Positions 1 to 7,901 of a stretch of DNA of 61,783 bases are shown one piece after another. Numbering within the stretch: the first letter of the stretch is position 1; every line of letters begins with the position of its first letter. The position numbers were made by a program, and so were the translations under genes. Origin of the DNA: an uncultured Prevotellaceae bacterium (GTDB lineage Bacteria > Bacteroidota > Bacteroidia > Bacteroidales > Bacteroidaceae); NCBI GenBank assembly GCA_902780025.1, contig CACZDV010000011.1, positions 1 to 61,783 of the forward strand. The letters run 5' to 3'. The notes beneath the pieces are model-generated. The model saw only the letters and a list, made by a program, of their open reading frames with translations, was not told the origin of the DNA and did no database searches.

Positions 1-1209
1 CTGCTTCTCCTCCGTCGTGCCGTTGGGGGTGAACTTCTTCTCAAATGACCATAACAGGAACTCGCGTTCTTCCAACTTGGCTAGGTCGGACTTGTCAGTA
101 AAGAACTCATCGGGGTCAATCTTCTTTGGCTGTTCTACAGTGAGGTCGTTGGGAATCTCCTTGACGCTGACAGTAAAGCCCAGACGCATAGCGAGGGCAC
201 CATTGCGGAGAACATTGGCAAATCCAGCTCCTAATCTCTCATTATTCTTGGGGACATCAGAGTCGGGGATGAAGCAGAGCGTACAGTTCTGAAGGCGTAA
301 GTCCTTTAACTTCTGGAACTGCTTGTCGTTCCAAGAACCGCCCAGGGAGGCAATGGTGTTGAGAATGTCGAGAGACTGTAGCTTCATCACATCAGGTGCT
401 CCCTCTACAAGATACAGTTTACACTCCTTTCTTGCCTTTTGGACGGCAGCATCAATGCCGAAGACGGACTCAGACTTGTGGTAGAGTTCGCTGTCGGCTG
501 AGTTGAGATACTTGCATTCAGACTTATCGTCCAATGCTCTGGCCGTGAAGCCCTCGATATTGGAATAGCGGTCTCTGATGGGAATCATGAGACGATTCTT
601 ATAGACACAGTACAAAGAATGAGTCTTCTCACTTAGTCGCAAGATACCCATCTGCTGCATCAGGTCTAAACTCAGTCCTGCCTTTTCGGCGAACTTCACC
701 ACGGATGTCCAGTCGTTGGGGGCATAGCCAATCTGCTGTTCCTTGCAGAAGTCGGCATTCCACCGACTGAGCATATAGGCTTTAGCAGCATTCGCGTCGG
801 CAGTACCATTATCTAACTGACTGACGTAGAAAGCACATAGTTTGTCGTTGATGATGTGCATCGCCTCACGTTTCTTGTATTTTGCCTCCTCTTCCGGGGT
901 GAGCCGAAGCTCATTCACTTTCAGATCGATGTTCTTTTTCTCTTTCAACAGCTTTTTAATGGCTTCAGGGAAAGAGAGATTATCCATCTCCATGACGAAG
1001 TTAATCACGTTACCACCCTTTCCGCATCCAAAACAATGCCAGAGGTTCTTGGCGGTATTGACACAAAAGGACGCTGTGTCCTCATTGTGGAACGGGCATA
1101 GGCCCTTGGCGGTGTGGCCACTGACATGCAGTTTGATGCCATAGTCAGAGACCACTTCTGCCAAGTCAACCGTGTCGAGTATCAGATCAATGTATTTTTT
1201 ATTTATCAT
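1..1209 (-). CDS. DNA primase with CHC2 zinc finger, partial
   Basis: This frame starts at an ATG at 1209 and runs without a stop off the left edge, so the C-terminus is missing; 403 codons are visible. The N-terminus has a CHC2 zinc ribbon (GLCPFHNEDTASF, then WHCFGCGKGGN), as in DnaG primases. A TOPRIM-like stretch follows (KLYLVEGAPDVMKL, later FIPDSD). It probably makes RNA primers for replication of the mobile element. The chromosomal dnaG is normally about 650 residues and lies in another context, so I read this as an element-borne primase, downstream of the helix-turn-helix gene. Whether a helicase domain follows cannot be seen. Confidence 0.85.
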   Translation of the reverse strand, partial: MINKKYIDLILDTVDLAEVVSDYGIKLHVSGHTAKGLCPFHNEDTASFCVNTAKNLWHCFGCGKGGNVINFVMEMDNLSFPEAIKKLLKEKKNIDLKVNELRLTPEEEAKYKKREAMHIINDKLCAFYVSQLDNGTADANAAKAYMLSRWNADFCKEQQIGYAPNDWTSVVKFAEKAGLSLDLMQQMGILRLSEKTHSLYCVYKNRLMIPIRDRYSNIEGFTARALDDKSECKYLNSADSELYHKSESVFGIDAAVQKARKECKLYLVEGAPDVMKLQSLDILNTIASLGGSWNDKQFQKLKDLRLQNCTLCFIPDSDVPKNNERLGAGFANVLRNGALAMRLGFTVSVKEIPNDLTVEQPKKIDPDEFFTDKSDLAKLEEREFLLWSFEKKFTPNGTTEEKQ

Positions 1210-1239
1210 TATTCTATATGTATTTATTAGGATAGTTAA

Positions 1240-1261
1240 GCCCGCACACAAAGGCGCGGGC
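1240..1261 (-). terminator. GC hairpin between helix-turn-helix gene and primase
   Basis: GCCCGC at 1240-1245 pairs with GCGGGC at 1256-1261. On the minus strand it lies just after the stop codon of the helix-turn-helix gene. No clear T-run follows, so it may be an attenuator or an mRNA 3'-end stabiliser rather than a full terminator. Confidence 0.4.
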
Positions 1262-1268
1262 GTTACTC

Positions 1269-1658
1269 TTAATGCTTGTAGTCATAGAGTTTGTCTATGT
1301 CCCCTTTACGATAGAACACCTTTCGGCCAATCTTGACAGGTACCAGATATCTACTCTTATCCCATTGCCACAGAGTAGTAGAACTGACTCCAAGAGTTTC
1401 CATGACCTCCTGTTTTGGCAATAATGTGCCGTCATCACCACCCTTGCCTGAAGCCTGTGCGGCATTCTCAGCAAGAATACACTCAGAGAGTTCGCGGGCG
1501 AAGGCTATTGCACCTTTCTCTGTTAACGTAAAGGAGATACGATCATTCCCCTTTGAAATTGCTGACACGAGACCCTTTGCAAACATCTCATTTTCTTCAC
1601 TCGATTCAAAGCAGCCAACCTTGTTAGTCTCACTTTGCAAAAAATTAGTTTTTATCAT
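1269..1658 (-). CDS. helix-turn-helix (excisionase/MerR-like) DNA-binding protein
   Basis: 129 residues. The C-terminal half (about residues 78-128) has the HTH_17 pattern of excisionases and mobile-element regulators: LLPKQEVMETLGVSSTTLWQ followed by W-D-K and a wing-like segment with KIGRKVFYRKGDI. The N-terminal part, with SFTLTEKGAIAFARELSE, is an unrecognised small domain. Position beside a primase and in an element with a tyrosine integrase suggests a role in excision or in control of element genes. A weak GACCTTTG box, one end off the TAnnTTTG consensus, lies upstream near 1685-1692. Confidence 0.75.
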   Translation of the reverse strand: MIKTNFLQSETNKVGCFESSEENEMFAKGLVSAISKGNDRISFTLTEKGAIAFARELSECILAENAAQASGKGGDDGTLLPKQEVMETLGVSSTTLWQWDKSRYLVPVKIGRKVFYRKGDIDKLYDYKH

Positions 1659-1754
1659 CTTGAAATAAATTAAATTTCCGGCTGCAAAGGTCCCGCTTTT
1701 TCCGCGTTGTTACAAGTGTATTATTTGTGGTGTTTGCTTAAAAAACGCAAAAAC

Positions 1755-1779
1755 CCAAAGTGCTGATTATAAGCACTTT
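1755..1779 (-). terminator. rho-independent terminator after the 130-aa gene
   Basis: CAAAGTGCT (1755-1763) and AGCACTTTG (1771-1779) form a 9-bp stem with a 7-nt loop. On the minus strand the stem is followed by a T-rich tract. It ends the three-gene group 4405-1843. Confidence 0.7.
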
Positions 1780-1842
1780 GAGTCTATTTCTATTATTTCC
1801 TTCAACCAACTTTTGTGGTTGGTCTGTAATCCTGTGTGGTTT

Positions 1843-2235
1843 TTACAAGGCGTTGGCTCGTGATATCGCCTTTTTCAGTTCATTTGCGAACCTTTTATTA
1901 GCCATCACTTCCGAGTGTTTTACATCCAAATAATGTGAGTTATAGTATGCCATATCGATGCCACAGGCACTGAGCATTTCCCCTTTCCATTCTTCTGCTC
2001 GCCATGGTTCACTGAGGTTGTCCGCAACTTCATGGATAAGATATATCACCCGGAGCTTTTCCCTGTCACGAACCACGCCATCAGCTCCACGTCTCAGATT
2101 CAGGAAACTGACAAAGTCGGACGGTTCCATGTATTCGAATTGACGGCCATTACAGAGCGGATAAAGATATAGGCATAATTGCAAACTTACAAAGTCACGT
2201 TGCCGACGAGTTCTTGAAAATGAGTTATTGCTCAT
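1843..2235 (-). CDS. hypothetical protein, mobile-element cargo
   Basis: 130 residues; I do not recognise a family. The N-terminus is basic (SRTRRQRDF) and the C-terminal third is charged and probably helical (KRFANELKKAISRANAL). No signal peptide or membrane segment. The start overlaps the stop of the upstream 214-aa gene by 4 nt (ATGA-type overlap at 2232-2235), so the two are almost certainly translated together. Together with the AlbA_2 gene at 4405 they form a co-directional three-gene unit. Confidence 0.55.
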   Translation of the reverse strand: MSNNSFSRTRRQRDFVSLQLCLYLYPLCNGRQFEYMEPSDFVSFLNLRRGADGVVRDREKLRVIYLIHEVADNLSEPWRAEEWKGEMLSACGIDMAYYNSHYLDVKHSEVMANKRFANELKKAISRANAL

Positions 2236-2876
2236 GCCTCACCTCCTTCCTCAGGATTACAGATGTCTGCAATAATACACTTAGCAATCTCTGACAATCG
2301 ATGAACAAGAACATTCAAAAACGCTATGTCGAAATAATACAAACCTGACAGAGCAAGTATTTCCTTCCGATGGATTTCATACAACTCATTTACATGAGCG
2401 TGTACTTTGTCATATTCTTCCTTCAACCTATCGCATTTCTCATCTAATGGCTTAAACTCTGGATCAGAATATGGCATGAAGTCTATGCGGTGACTAATCT
2501 CCTGATACTCCATCCATAGGTCGTGGGCTTTTTCTTTCTCTGACTCCCATGCATCCTTGAATGGCTTTAGGTACCGGTCACAATCAGACTTCGTTTCAAA
2601 CGAAGAAATAAGAGATCCTGAAGCTTTATATACTTCTATAAACGCTTCTGCTTCTGCTAACAGTTGCTTCGTATCATGAAGTAGCAGGTCAGGATTACTT
2701 CCACCCTCGCCAAGAACATAGTCAATGATGGCATTCGTGTCTTTGTGGTCTCTATAAAAAAGCCACAACTCACGCTTCTCTTCAAAACTAAGAGTCTGTC
2801 CGCTAACGTACTTTTTCAGAAGTTCATTAACAGCGTGTAGTCTGGATGCTGTATTGAGAATTACGTTTCCTTCCAT
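2232..2876 (-). CDS. hypothetical protein, helical, mobile-element cargo
   Basis: 214 residues, unrecognised. It is rich in Glu, Lys and Leu, and long stretches look alpha-helical (residues about 75-185, with charged heptad-like spacing). This suggests a helical bundle or coiled coil in the cytoplasm; there is no signal peptide. It starts 5 nt after the stop of the AlbA_2 gene and overlaps the next gene by 4 nt, so it works in the same transcript. Confidence 0.55.
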   Translation of the reverse strand: MEGNVILNTASRLHAVNELLKKYVSGQTLSFEEKRELWLFYRDHKDTNAIIDYVLGEGGSNPDLLLHDTKQLLAEAEAFIEVYKASGSLISSFETKSDCDRYLKPFKDAWESEKEKAHDLWMEYQEISHRIDFMPYSDPEFKPLDEKCDRLKEEYDKVHAHVNELYEIHRKEILALSGLYYFDIAFLNVLVHRLSEIAKCIIADICNPEEGGEA

Positions 2877-2881
2877 GCTTA

Positions 2882-4405
2882 TTACTCAATAATCTCCCAA
2901 AAACCTCCTTTATCTGGACCAACACGACGTATGACACCCTGGTCTTGTAGTTTCCTGATATTTCTTGCGATATTTCTCCGGTCAATACCTATTATGTCAG
3001 CCATCCTAGAGGTTGAGATGTAAGGATCTTCTCTTACCAAGTCAATGATTTTCTGTGACGTTTTCTGTGACGTTTTCTGTGACGTTTTCTGTGACGTATC
3101 TATGGCGCTTCCTGTGACGTTTTCTGTGACGTTTTCTGGTAACTTTTCTGTTAACCCATGAGAATTATCTGGTAACTTTTCATTCACCTTTTCCCCGTTT
3201 ACATTCACCTTGGCCGCATTTACGTTCACGTTTTCTGTGACTTTCGGCACAGTAATCTTCAGGATGAACTCGTCGGTTCGGAAGGATGGTGCCTTAGCAC
3301 CATTAGCTTCCTGCTCGCGACAAATACGATCCAGGCCCTCGCCAAACTCCTTCACATAGTGATATGCTTTGAGGAATGCAGCTATCTTCGGATTACGAGA
3401 GAAGTGGGTGGTACGGATATTTGCAGGCTTTACCAGTCCTGGCAATTTGCCAGGCGATTCAAAAACAAGGCGGTCATCGAACATCTTGATTTGAATCTCA
3501 GTTCCTTTGATGTTGTACGCTCTATGGCAACAGGCATTTACGGTCATCTCTTGTATCACGAACTCAGGATAGTCGCGACGAGTAATGAACTGGCCATGCT
3601 GTCCGAGGAAGGTATGCTCACGTACCTGTGTCTCCAGATACTCAATCGTCTTCTTAACTTGATTCAGGATGGTTCCTTCAAAGGTGACATCTTTGATGAC
3701 GTTCATCTCTGCACCCACCTTCTCGTCAATACCTTCGTATCTGATAAAACGGGTACGGCCACGAGGGAAAAACTTCTGAGGGTTCTTGCCAAAGAGCAGG
3801 ATACAGGCGACACTGACATCCTCCTCACCTTTGTTGTTAGTCGTCACAAAGTTGTTGTTCTCGCGCAAGTACTCCATTGGCGACTTTCCATATCCCAGCA
3901 ACTTGGCATAGTCAGCAACGGCATCCATGTCAATGTCATCAACCGTGGCACCATAGACAGCCGTGTCCTCATAAGAACGCTCGCCTTTGTCGTACATCAG
4001 TTGCAAACGCTCCTCGAATGTCAGTTTACGGCTCTTGTCGCCCACGCGGATATAGGCTTCATCAGCCTGATTGGTATGCAGGAACATGCTGGCAGGGATG
4101 TCCATCAGCAGTATTCGGTTCTCATTCCCATGCTGGTCTATGCAATCCATGTAGCTGCACTTGACAGGAATGGATGGAATACAGAAATCGAAGGGGACGC
4201 GCAACAGTTCGTTCAGTTTCTCCGTATATTGATTGATGCCCTCAATCCTTCTGGTCTTGTCAGATATGCCGATTGCCAACAAGCCACCATCGGCATTGGC
4301 CATCGCAACGATGGGTATTGCCAACGCCTTAGGGTCTATCAGGATGCTCTTCAGGTCAAACGTCTGACCTTCTTTCCCTGTCCTTATCTCTTCTATCGTC
4401 ATCAT
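2882..4405 (-). CDS. AlbA_2-domain / RecG-like ATP-binding transcriptional regulator
   Basis: 507 residues. The N-terminal third fits the AlbA_2 (Schlafen AlbA) family: EGQTFDLKS at the start, AMANADGGLLAIGISDK, then YIRVGDKSRKLTFEE. The middle (about 280-375) resembles the GHKL-like ATP-binding part of these 'ATP-dependent DNA helicase RecG-related' proteins (EMTVNACCHRAY, DDRLVFESPGKLPG, EFGEGLDRI). The C-terminus is a winged helix (ISTSRMADIIGIDRRNIARN). A Ser-Gln-Lys-Thr tandem linker precedes it. Such proteins are common cargo of islands, and their function is mostly undetermined. The first two codons are both ATG (4405, 4402). A TAACTTTG box at 4413-4420 leaves almost no 5' leader. Confidence 0.8.
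   Translation of the reverse strand: MMTIEEIRTGKEGQTFDLKSILIDPKALAIPIVAMANADGGLLAIGISDKTRRIEGINQYTEKLNELLRVPFDFCIPSIPVKCSYMDCIDQHGNENRILLMDIPASMFLHTNQADEAYIRVGDKSRKLTFEERLQLMYDKGERSYEDTAVYGATVDDIDMDAVADYAKLLGYGKSPMEYLRENNNFVTTNNKGEEDVSVACILLFGKNPQKFFPRGRTRFIRYEGIDEKVGAEMNVIKDVTFEGTILNQVKKTIEYLETQVREHTFLGQHGQFITRRDYPEFVIQEMTVNACCHRAYNIKGTEIQIKMFDDRLVFESPGKLPGLVKPANIRTTHFSRNPKIAAFLKAYHYVKEFGEGLDRICREQEANGAKAPSFRTDEFILKITVPKVTENVNVNAAKVNVNGEKVNEKLPDNSHGLTEKLPENVTENVTGSAIDTSQKTSQKTSQKTSQKIIDLVREDPYISTSRMADIIGIDRRNIARNIRKLQDQGVIRRVGPDKGGFWEIIE
3050..3138 (-). repeat. 12-bp tandem repeat encoding SQKT units
   Basis: Units of TTTTCTGTGACG (plus-strand reading) repeat four times at 3050-3096 and again imperfectly to 3138. 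The 12-bp period keeps the frame and encodes repeated Ser-Gln-Lys-Thr and Val-Thr-Glu-Asn linkers. Slippage would change linker length without a frameshift. Confidence 0.8.
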
Positions 4406-4412
4406 TTGCGTG

Positions 4413-4420
4413 CAAAGTTA
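4413..4420 (-). promoter_or_regulatory. -7 box of the AlbA_2 gene, nearly leaderless
   Basis: On the minus strand this reads TAACTTTG, the Bacteroidetes -7 consensus. It lies 7 nt before the ATG at 4405, so the transcript would begin at or very near the start codon. No good -33 TTTG is seen at the expected spacing. Confidence 0.5.
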
Positions 4421-4440
4421 CTACTTTTTCTTCAAATTGC

Positions 4441-4462
4441 TATACCTTATTATATATATTAA
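4441..4462. repeat. dispersed AT-rich motif TATACCTTATTATATATA
   Basis: One of six related copies in the window (others at 18411, 21569, 37156, 40136 and a short one at 61628). On the minus strand it reads TATATATAATAAGGTATA. Here it lies between the integrase stop and the AlbA_2 gene promoter. Function unknown. Confidence 0.5.
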
Positions 4463-4475
4463 CGGTTGGATAGAG

Positions 4476-6008
4476 TTATCCTATCATATCAATCACGTTT
4501 TTCAACGTCTCGTCTTCAATCTTGCGATAACGTTTGAACGCCTTGGAACCATCAACATGACCAGACATCTTACCTATCAGATTTGGGTCGGCTACTTTGA
4601 AATACGCATTACCAATGAATGTACGACGTGCGAGGTGGCTTGCTGCAAGTTCATTGATTGGCCTTATCTCGCTTTCTCCTGTCTTCGGATTCCTAATCTC
4701 CACATTACGCGTAACGCCAGCCAATGTGAAGATGACCTTTAACGCTTCGTTGTACTTTTGCGGAGAAATAAGAGGAAACAACCTACCCCGTCTGTCTTGG
4801 CCTTTGTATTTCTTTATCAGTTCTAATGCCTTTGAATGCAATGGAACACGAGCCTGAATCGGTTCTTCCGTTTCGTCCTTGGTCTTATGAGGTGTGTAAA
4901 CTAGAACACCGTTATGAATGTGCTGTGGAGTCAGCTTTTCCAAATCACCGACTCTACAACCTATAAAACACTGAAATACGAAAATGTCGCGTAGAACCTT
5001 TAAGGTCTTAAGAGGCATCTTTGATGCTTTCTTCTTTTCTTCATCATAGTTCTTCCAGGCTTTATCAAGATCTGCATCTGCAATCTGGTTTCGCTCCTCT
5101 ATAGTAATATAATAAGGTGTACCAAAAATCGCGGCACCAATCTTCAATCCATCAAAAGGTCTGTTATTAGTATCTCCTCGTTCATAATAAAAACGGAACA
5201 AAGACTTCAATCGTGACAGCATGTTTTTCACGGTATTATCGCCACGTCCTTCCAATACATGCTGCCCAGAGCCGACTGCCAAGGGATAATCTTCAAACAG
5301 TTTCTTGAATAATTCCGGGTTAGCATCCGACAGTTCCTTCTCGTTTTTGAGATAATCTGCAAAATCTTCAATGTCATTGCGGGTAACCGTATCAATATCA
5401 AAGACAAAGTTCTTGCGGGTGTCATCAGTTGCCCTAATATATCCTTCATATCTGGCAATGGCACGAGTGATGACACGGAAAGCTCGTGCATGAGATTCCG
5501 CAAGCTGTCTTTTTGTTATGTACTGCTCTACAAGTTCATAGAACTCCTTTTTCTCAACCTTCACCTGATACTTCTCAGGATGATTGTACCTGTCAACAAT
5601 ATCAGAAAGCCAGTCACCCTTCACAGAATCCTTATCTGCTGCCTCATATTTTTCAATGATATGCTTTTTCAGGCTACTAATCCGCTTTAACTGCTCCTTG
5701 TGATATATCACTTCTGGAGTTTCATTTCTTCTCCCATTAACGACCAACTCACCACTTTCACGCAAAGCCCATCCAAACTTCTCTGCTTCCTGTAGCGTTG
5801 CGGTGTTAATCCTGTCAGGAATGTCATTGTGCAGCAACTCATGCGTTTTCTTTCTGTCAACGTAATATTCAAAGAAATCAGCATTGACATAGATTTCACT
5901 TTTTGTCCTCAAGTTGAAGACACTACCATTGAAGAATCTGATAAGTATTTCTTGTCTTCCTGTTTCTTGTTGAACCTTTGAAGAAAGTCTTAATTCTATT
6001 TTTGCCAT
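4476..6008 (-). CDS. tyrosine recombinase / site-specific integrase
   Basis: 510 residues, the usual size for Bacteroidales phage_int_SAM_5-type integrases or slightly larger. An N-terminal arm-binding-like domain precedes a core-binding SAM-like region (residues about 150-290). The catalytic set is visible: Arg in CRVGDLEKL, Lys in THKTKDE, His458 and Arg461 in HLARRTF, His484 in GHVDG, and Tyr494 in AFKRYRKI. It cuts and joins DNA at attachment sites to integrate or excise the element. It is the outermost gene on the right side, reading inward. Its promoter abuts a direct-repeat array, which suggests binding to its own upstream region. Confidence 0.92.
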   Translation of the reverse strand: MAKIELRLSSKVQQETGRQEILIRFFNGSVFNLRTKSEIYVNADFFEYYVDRKKTHELLHNDIPDRINTATLQEAEKFGWALRESGELVVNGRRNETPEVIYHKEQLKRISSLKKHIIEKYEAADKDSVKGDWLSDIVDRYNHPEKYQVKVEKKEFYELVEQYITKRQLAESHARAFRVITRAIARYEGYIRATDDTRKNFVFDIDTVTRNDIEDFADYLKNEKELSDANPELFKKLFEDYPLAVGSGQHVLEGRGDNTVKNMLSRLKSLFRFYYERGDTNNRPFDGLKIGAAIFGTPYYITIEERNQIADADLDKAWKNYDEEKKKASKMPLKTLKVLRDIFVFQCFIGCRVGDLEKLTPQHIHNGVLVYTPHKTKDETEEPIQARVPLHSKALELIKKYKGQDRRGRLFPLISPQKYNEALKVIFTLAGVTRNVEIRNPKTGESEIRPINELAASHLARRTFIGNAYFKVADPNLIGKMSGHVDGSKAFKRYRKIEDETLKNVIDMIG

Positions 6009-6033
6009 AATTCGATATATTTGTAACTGGCTG

Positions 6034-6065
6034 CAAAGTTACAAAATCATCATAAACAAACCAAA
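6034..6065 (-). promoter_or_regulatory. integrase promoter
   Basis: Minus-strand TAACTTTG (6034-6041) and TTTG (6062-6065), 20 bp apart, match the Bacteroidetes sigma consensus. The -33 box ends one base before the first ATTTTTGGCG repeat. Confidence 0.75.
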
Positions 6066-6066
6066 C

Positions 6067-6190
6067 ATTTTTGGCGCATTTTTGGCGTTTTTTACTTAAA
6101 TTGGCGTGATTCAACCGAATTTTGGCGGAAAAGTCAATTTTTTAAGTTTCTTATAACTATCTGATATTTAACGTTGTAGTATTTTTGGCG
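6067..6190 (+). repeat. ATTTTTGGCG direct repeats, possible integrase arm sites
   Basis: The 10-mer ATTTTTGGCG occurs exactly at 6067-6076, 6078-6087 and 6181-6190. Shorter versions are at 6101-6106 (TTGGCG) and 6119-6127 (ATTTTGGCG). All point the same way. Position between the integrase promoter and the host gene is that expected for arm-type sites of a tyrosine recombinase; that role is inference. Confidence 0.65.
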
Positions 6191-6210
6191 TTGGTTCGAT
6201 TAAGAAAATT

Positions 6211-6229
6211 GTGTCGCAAGTGTCGACAC
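6211..6229. other. possible attachment core region with GTGTCGACAC palindrome
   Basis: GTGTCGC (6211-6217) is followed by the perfect palindrome GTGTCGACAC (6220-6229). This is the last unexplained sequence before the host-side terminator. It is a candidate strand-exchange site. The matching left end lies outside the window, so this cannot be confirmed here. Confidence 0.3.
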
Positions 6230-6238
6230 AAAAAAAAA

Positions 6239-6257
6239 GCAAGCCTTTCGGGCTTGC
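6239..6257 (-). terminator. terminator after the 157-aa lipoprotein gene
   Basis: GCAAGCC (6239-6245) and GGCTTGC (6251-6257) form a short strong stem with a 5-nt loop. T-rich and A-rich tracts lie on both sides, so it could act in both directions. Confidence 0.8.
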
Positions 6258-6263
6258 TTTTTT

Positions 6264-6303
6264 ATTCACTCTTCACTTTTCACTCTTCACTAGCGCGCAG
6301 AGC
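6264..6303 (-). repeat. heptad array (AGTGAAA type) with GC hairpin at gene end
   Basis: Minus-strand units of GTGAAGA/GTGAAAA follow the stop of the 157-aa lipoprotein gene, after a small GC-rich hairpin (GCGCTCTGCGCGC). The same hairpin plus CTAGTGA plus heptads arrangement occurs after the SurA-like and recQ genes. Confidence 0.65.
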
Positions 6304-6305
6304 GC

Positions 6306-6779
6306 CTACTCTCTGCGTTCCGTCGAATAACGGACGGTGACGGTCGGCGAATAGGTATTCAGCAGCGTCAGCAGGATGGTACCTTTGTCGTTCTGGAAGG
6401 TCGCCTCCTTATGCAGATCGCCGTGCTTTCCCATGTTAGGCCAACCATACACTTTCTCGAAGTCGTCGTGCAGTGCCTGCCACAGGTTTGTCGTCGAGTC
6501 ATTGTACGTAGCGCTGTAGTTCTCTAAGATGTCAACGATGGTGTCATTGTGATGATAGACGGCCACCGTAAAGTTACGGGCCAGCGTGTCAACCAGCACA
6601 TAACGGTCCTCATACTTCGTGGTGTCGAGCCACAGGTTGGGCAGCTTCTGCTGCAACGAGTCAACCATCTGCTTGGCCGACATGCCCATCGACATACCAC
6701 GATAGTCAATGTACCCACGCTCACCGGAGCAGGCACACATCATAACAACGGCCATTGCGGCCAACATGATCTTCTTCAT
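6306..6779 (-). CDS. small lipoprotein, unknown function
   Basis: 157 residues. A lipobox is visible (AVVMMCAC, Cys at about 17), so it should be lipidated and anchored in the envelope. The mature part has charged and aromatic residues without a family I can name. It starts 14 nt after the stop of asd and may be co-transcribed with it. The stop codon abuts the GC hairpin of a heptad repeat. Confidence 0.7.
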   Translation of the reverse strand: MKKIMLAAMAVVMMCACSGERGYIDYRGMSMGMSAKQMVDSLQQKLPNLWLDTTKYEDRYVLVDTLARNFTVAVYHHNDTIVDILENYSATYNDSTTNLWQALHDDFEKVYGWPNMGKHGDLHKEATFQNDKGTILLTLLNTYSPTVTVRYSTERRE

Positions 6780-6793
6780 TCTTCGATATTTGG

Positions 6794-7810
6794 TTATTTC
6801 GACAATCCGTCATTCTGAATAAGCCATTCGCCAATCTGCACGGCATTCAGCGCAGCACCCTTACGGATCTGGTCGCCAGAGAGCCAGAAAGTCAGACCAT
6901 TCTCGTCGGAGAGGTCCTTGCGTACACGGCCGACGTAGACATCATCCTTGCCGGCAGTCTCCAACGGCATGGGATAGGTCAGCGTCGAGGGGTCATCCAC
7001 TAATGTGCAGCCGGGAGCAGCGGCGATAGCCTGCTGGGCCTCCTCGACACTCAGCGGACGCTCCGTCTCAATCCATACGCTCTCAGAGTGGGAACGCAGC
7101 GACGAGACACGGACGCACATGGCCGAGCACTTTGCGTCGGTATGCATGATTTTTCGCGTCTCGTTAAACATCTTCATCTCCTCCTTCGTGTAGCCATTGG
7201 GCTGGAACACGTCGATCTGGGGAATCACATTGTAGGCCAGCTGGTGCGGGAATTTTTTTACTGTCTTCACCTCACCCGTCTCCACAATCTCCTTGTACTG
7301 CTGTTGCAGTTCGGCCATGGCGGCGGCACCGGCACCTGAGGCGCTCTGATAAGAGGCTACGTGGATGCGCTTGATATGGCTCAGCTGCTCTAACGGCTGC
7401 AGCACCACAACCATCATGATGGTCGTACAGTTGGGGTTGGCGATGATGCCACGGGGACGGTTCAGGGCATCCTCTGCGTTGCACTCAGGCACCACGAGGG
7501 GCACGTCGTCGTCCATGCGGAAGGCCGAGCTGTTGTCAATCATCACACAACCGTACTTCGTAATCGTCTCGGCAAACTCTTTCGACGTTCCGGCACCGGC
7601 CGAGGTGAAGGCGATGTCGATGTCCTTGAAGTCGTCGTTATGCTGCAGCAGTTTCACCGTCAGCTCCTTGCCACGGAAGGTGTACTTCGTGCCGGTACTA
7701 CGCTCAGAGCCAAACAGCACCAGTTCGTCCATCGGGAAATTTCTCTCGTCAAGCAGGCGCAGGAACTCCTGCCCTACGGCGCCCGAAGCGCCTACAATTG
7801 CAACTTTCAT
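6794..7810 (-). CDS. asd: aspartate-semialdehyde dehydrogenase
   Basis: 338 residues. It makes L-aspartate 4-semialdehyde from aspartyl phosphate with NADPH, the branch point to lysine/diaminopimelate, threonine and methionine. The NADP-binding motif GASGAVGQ is at residues 7-14, the phosphate-binding SERSTG at 35-40, and the catalytic Cys128 lies in NPNCTT. Length fits the family. It is transcribed from one side of a symmetric divergent promoter shared with the antiporter gene. Confidence 0.95.
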   Translation of the reverse strand: MKVAIVGASGAVGQEFLRLLDERNFPMDELVLFGSERSTGTKYTFRGKELTVKLLQHNDDFKDIDIAFTSAGAGTSKEFAETITKYGCVMIDNSSAFRMDDDVPLVVPECNAEDALNRPRGIIANPNCTTIMMVVVLQPLEQLSHIKRIHVASYQSASGAGAAAMAELQQQYKEIVETGEVKTVKKFPHQLAYNVIPQIDVFQPNGYTKEEMKMFNETRKIMHTDAKCSAMCVRVSSLRSHSESVWIETERPLSVEEAQQAIAAAPGCTLVDDPSTLTYPMPLETAGKDDVYVGRVRKDLSDENGLTFWLSGDQIRKGAALNAVQIGEWLIQNDGLSK

Positions 7811-7845
7811 CGTTCTTTTTCTTTTTTATCTGTTACTTTCGGCTG

Positions 7846-7893
7846 CAAAGGTAGTGATTTTTTTGCATATCGCAAAAAAAATCACTACCTTTG
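7846..7893. promoter_or_regulatory. symmetric divergent promoter of asd and the antiporter gene
   Basis: A near-perfect inverted repeat of about 21 bp per arm carries two promoters. Plus strand: TTTG at 7862-7865 and TACCTTTG at 7886-7893, 20 bp apart. Minus strand: TTTG at 7873-7876 and TACCTTTG at 7846-7853, 19 bp apart. Each arm holds one promoter's -7 box and the other's -33 box. The two polymerases would compete for the same DNA. Confidence 0.8.
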
Positions 7894-7901
7894 CACACAG
7901 A

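Noticed and set aside
1-6008. A known defence system in the island
   Set aside because: No restriction, Abi, CBASS or retron signature is seen; the AlbA_2 protein alone is not enough.
7365-7901. Long open frame upstream of the antiporter ATG, adding 179 residues
   Set aside because: It runs antisense through asd and the promoter palindrome; the -7 box lies 8 nt before the ATG at 7902.
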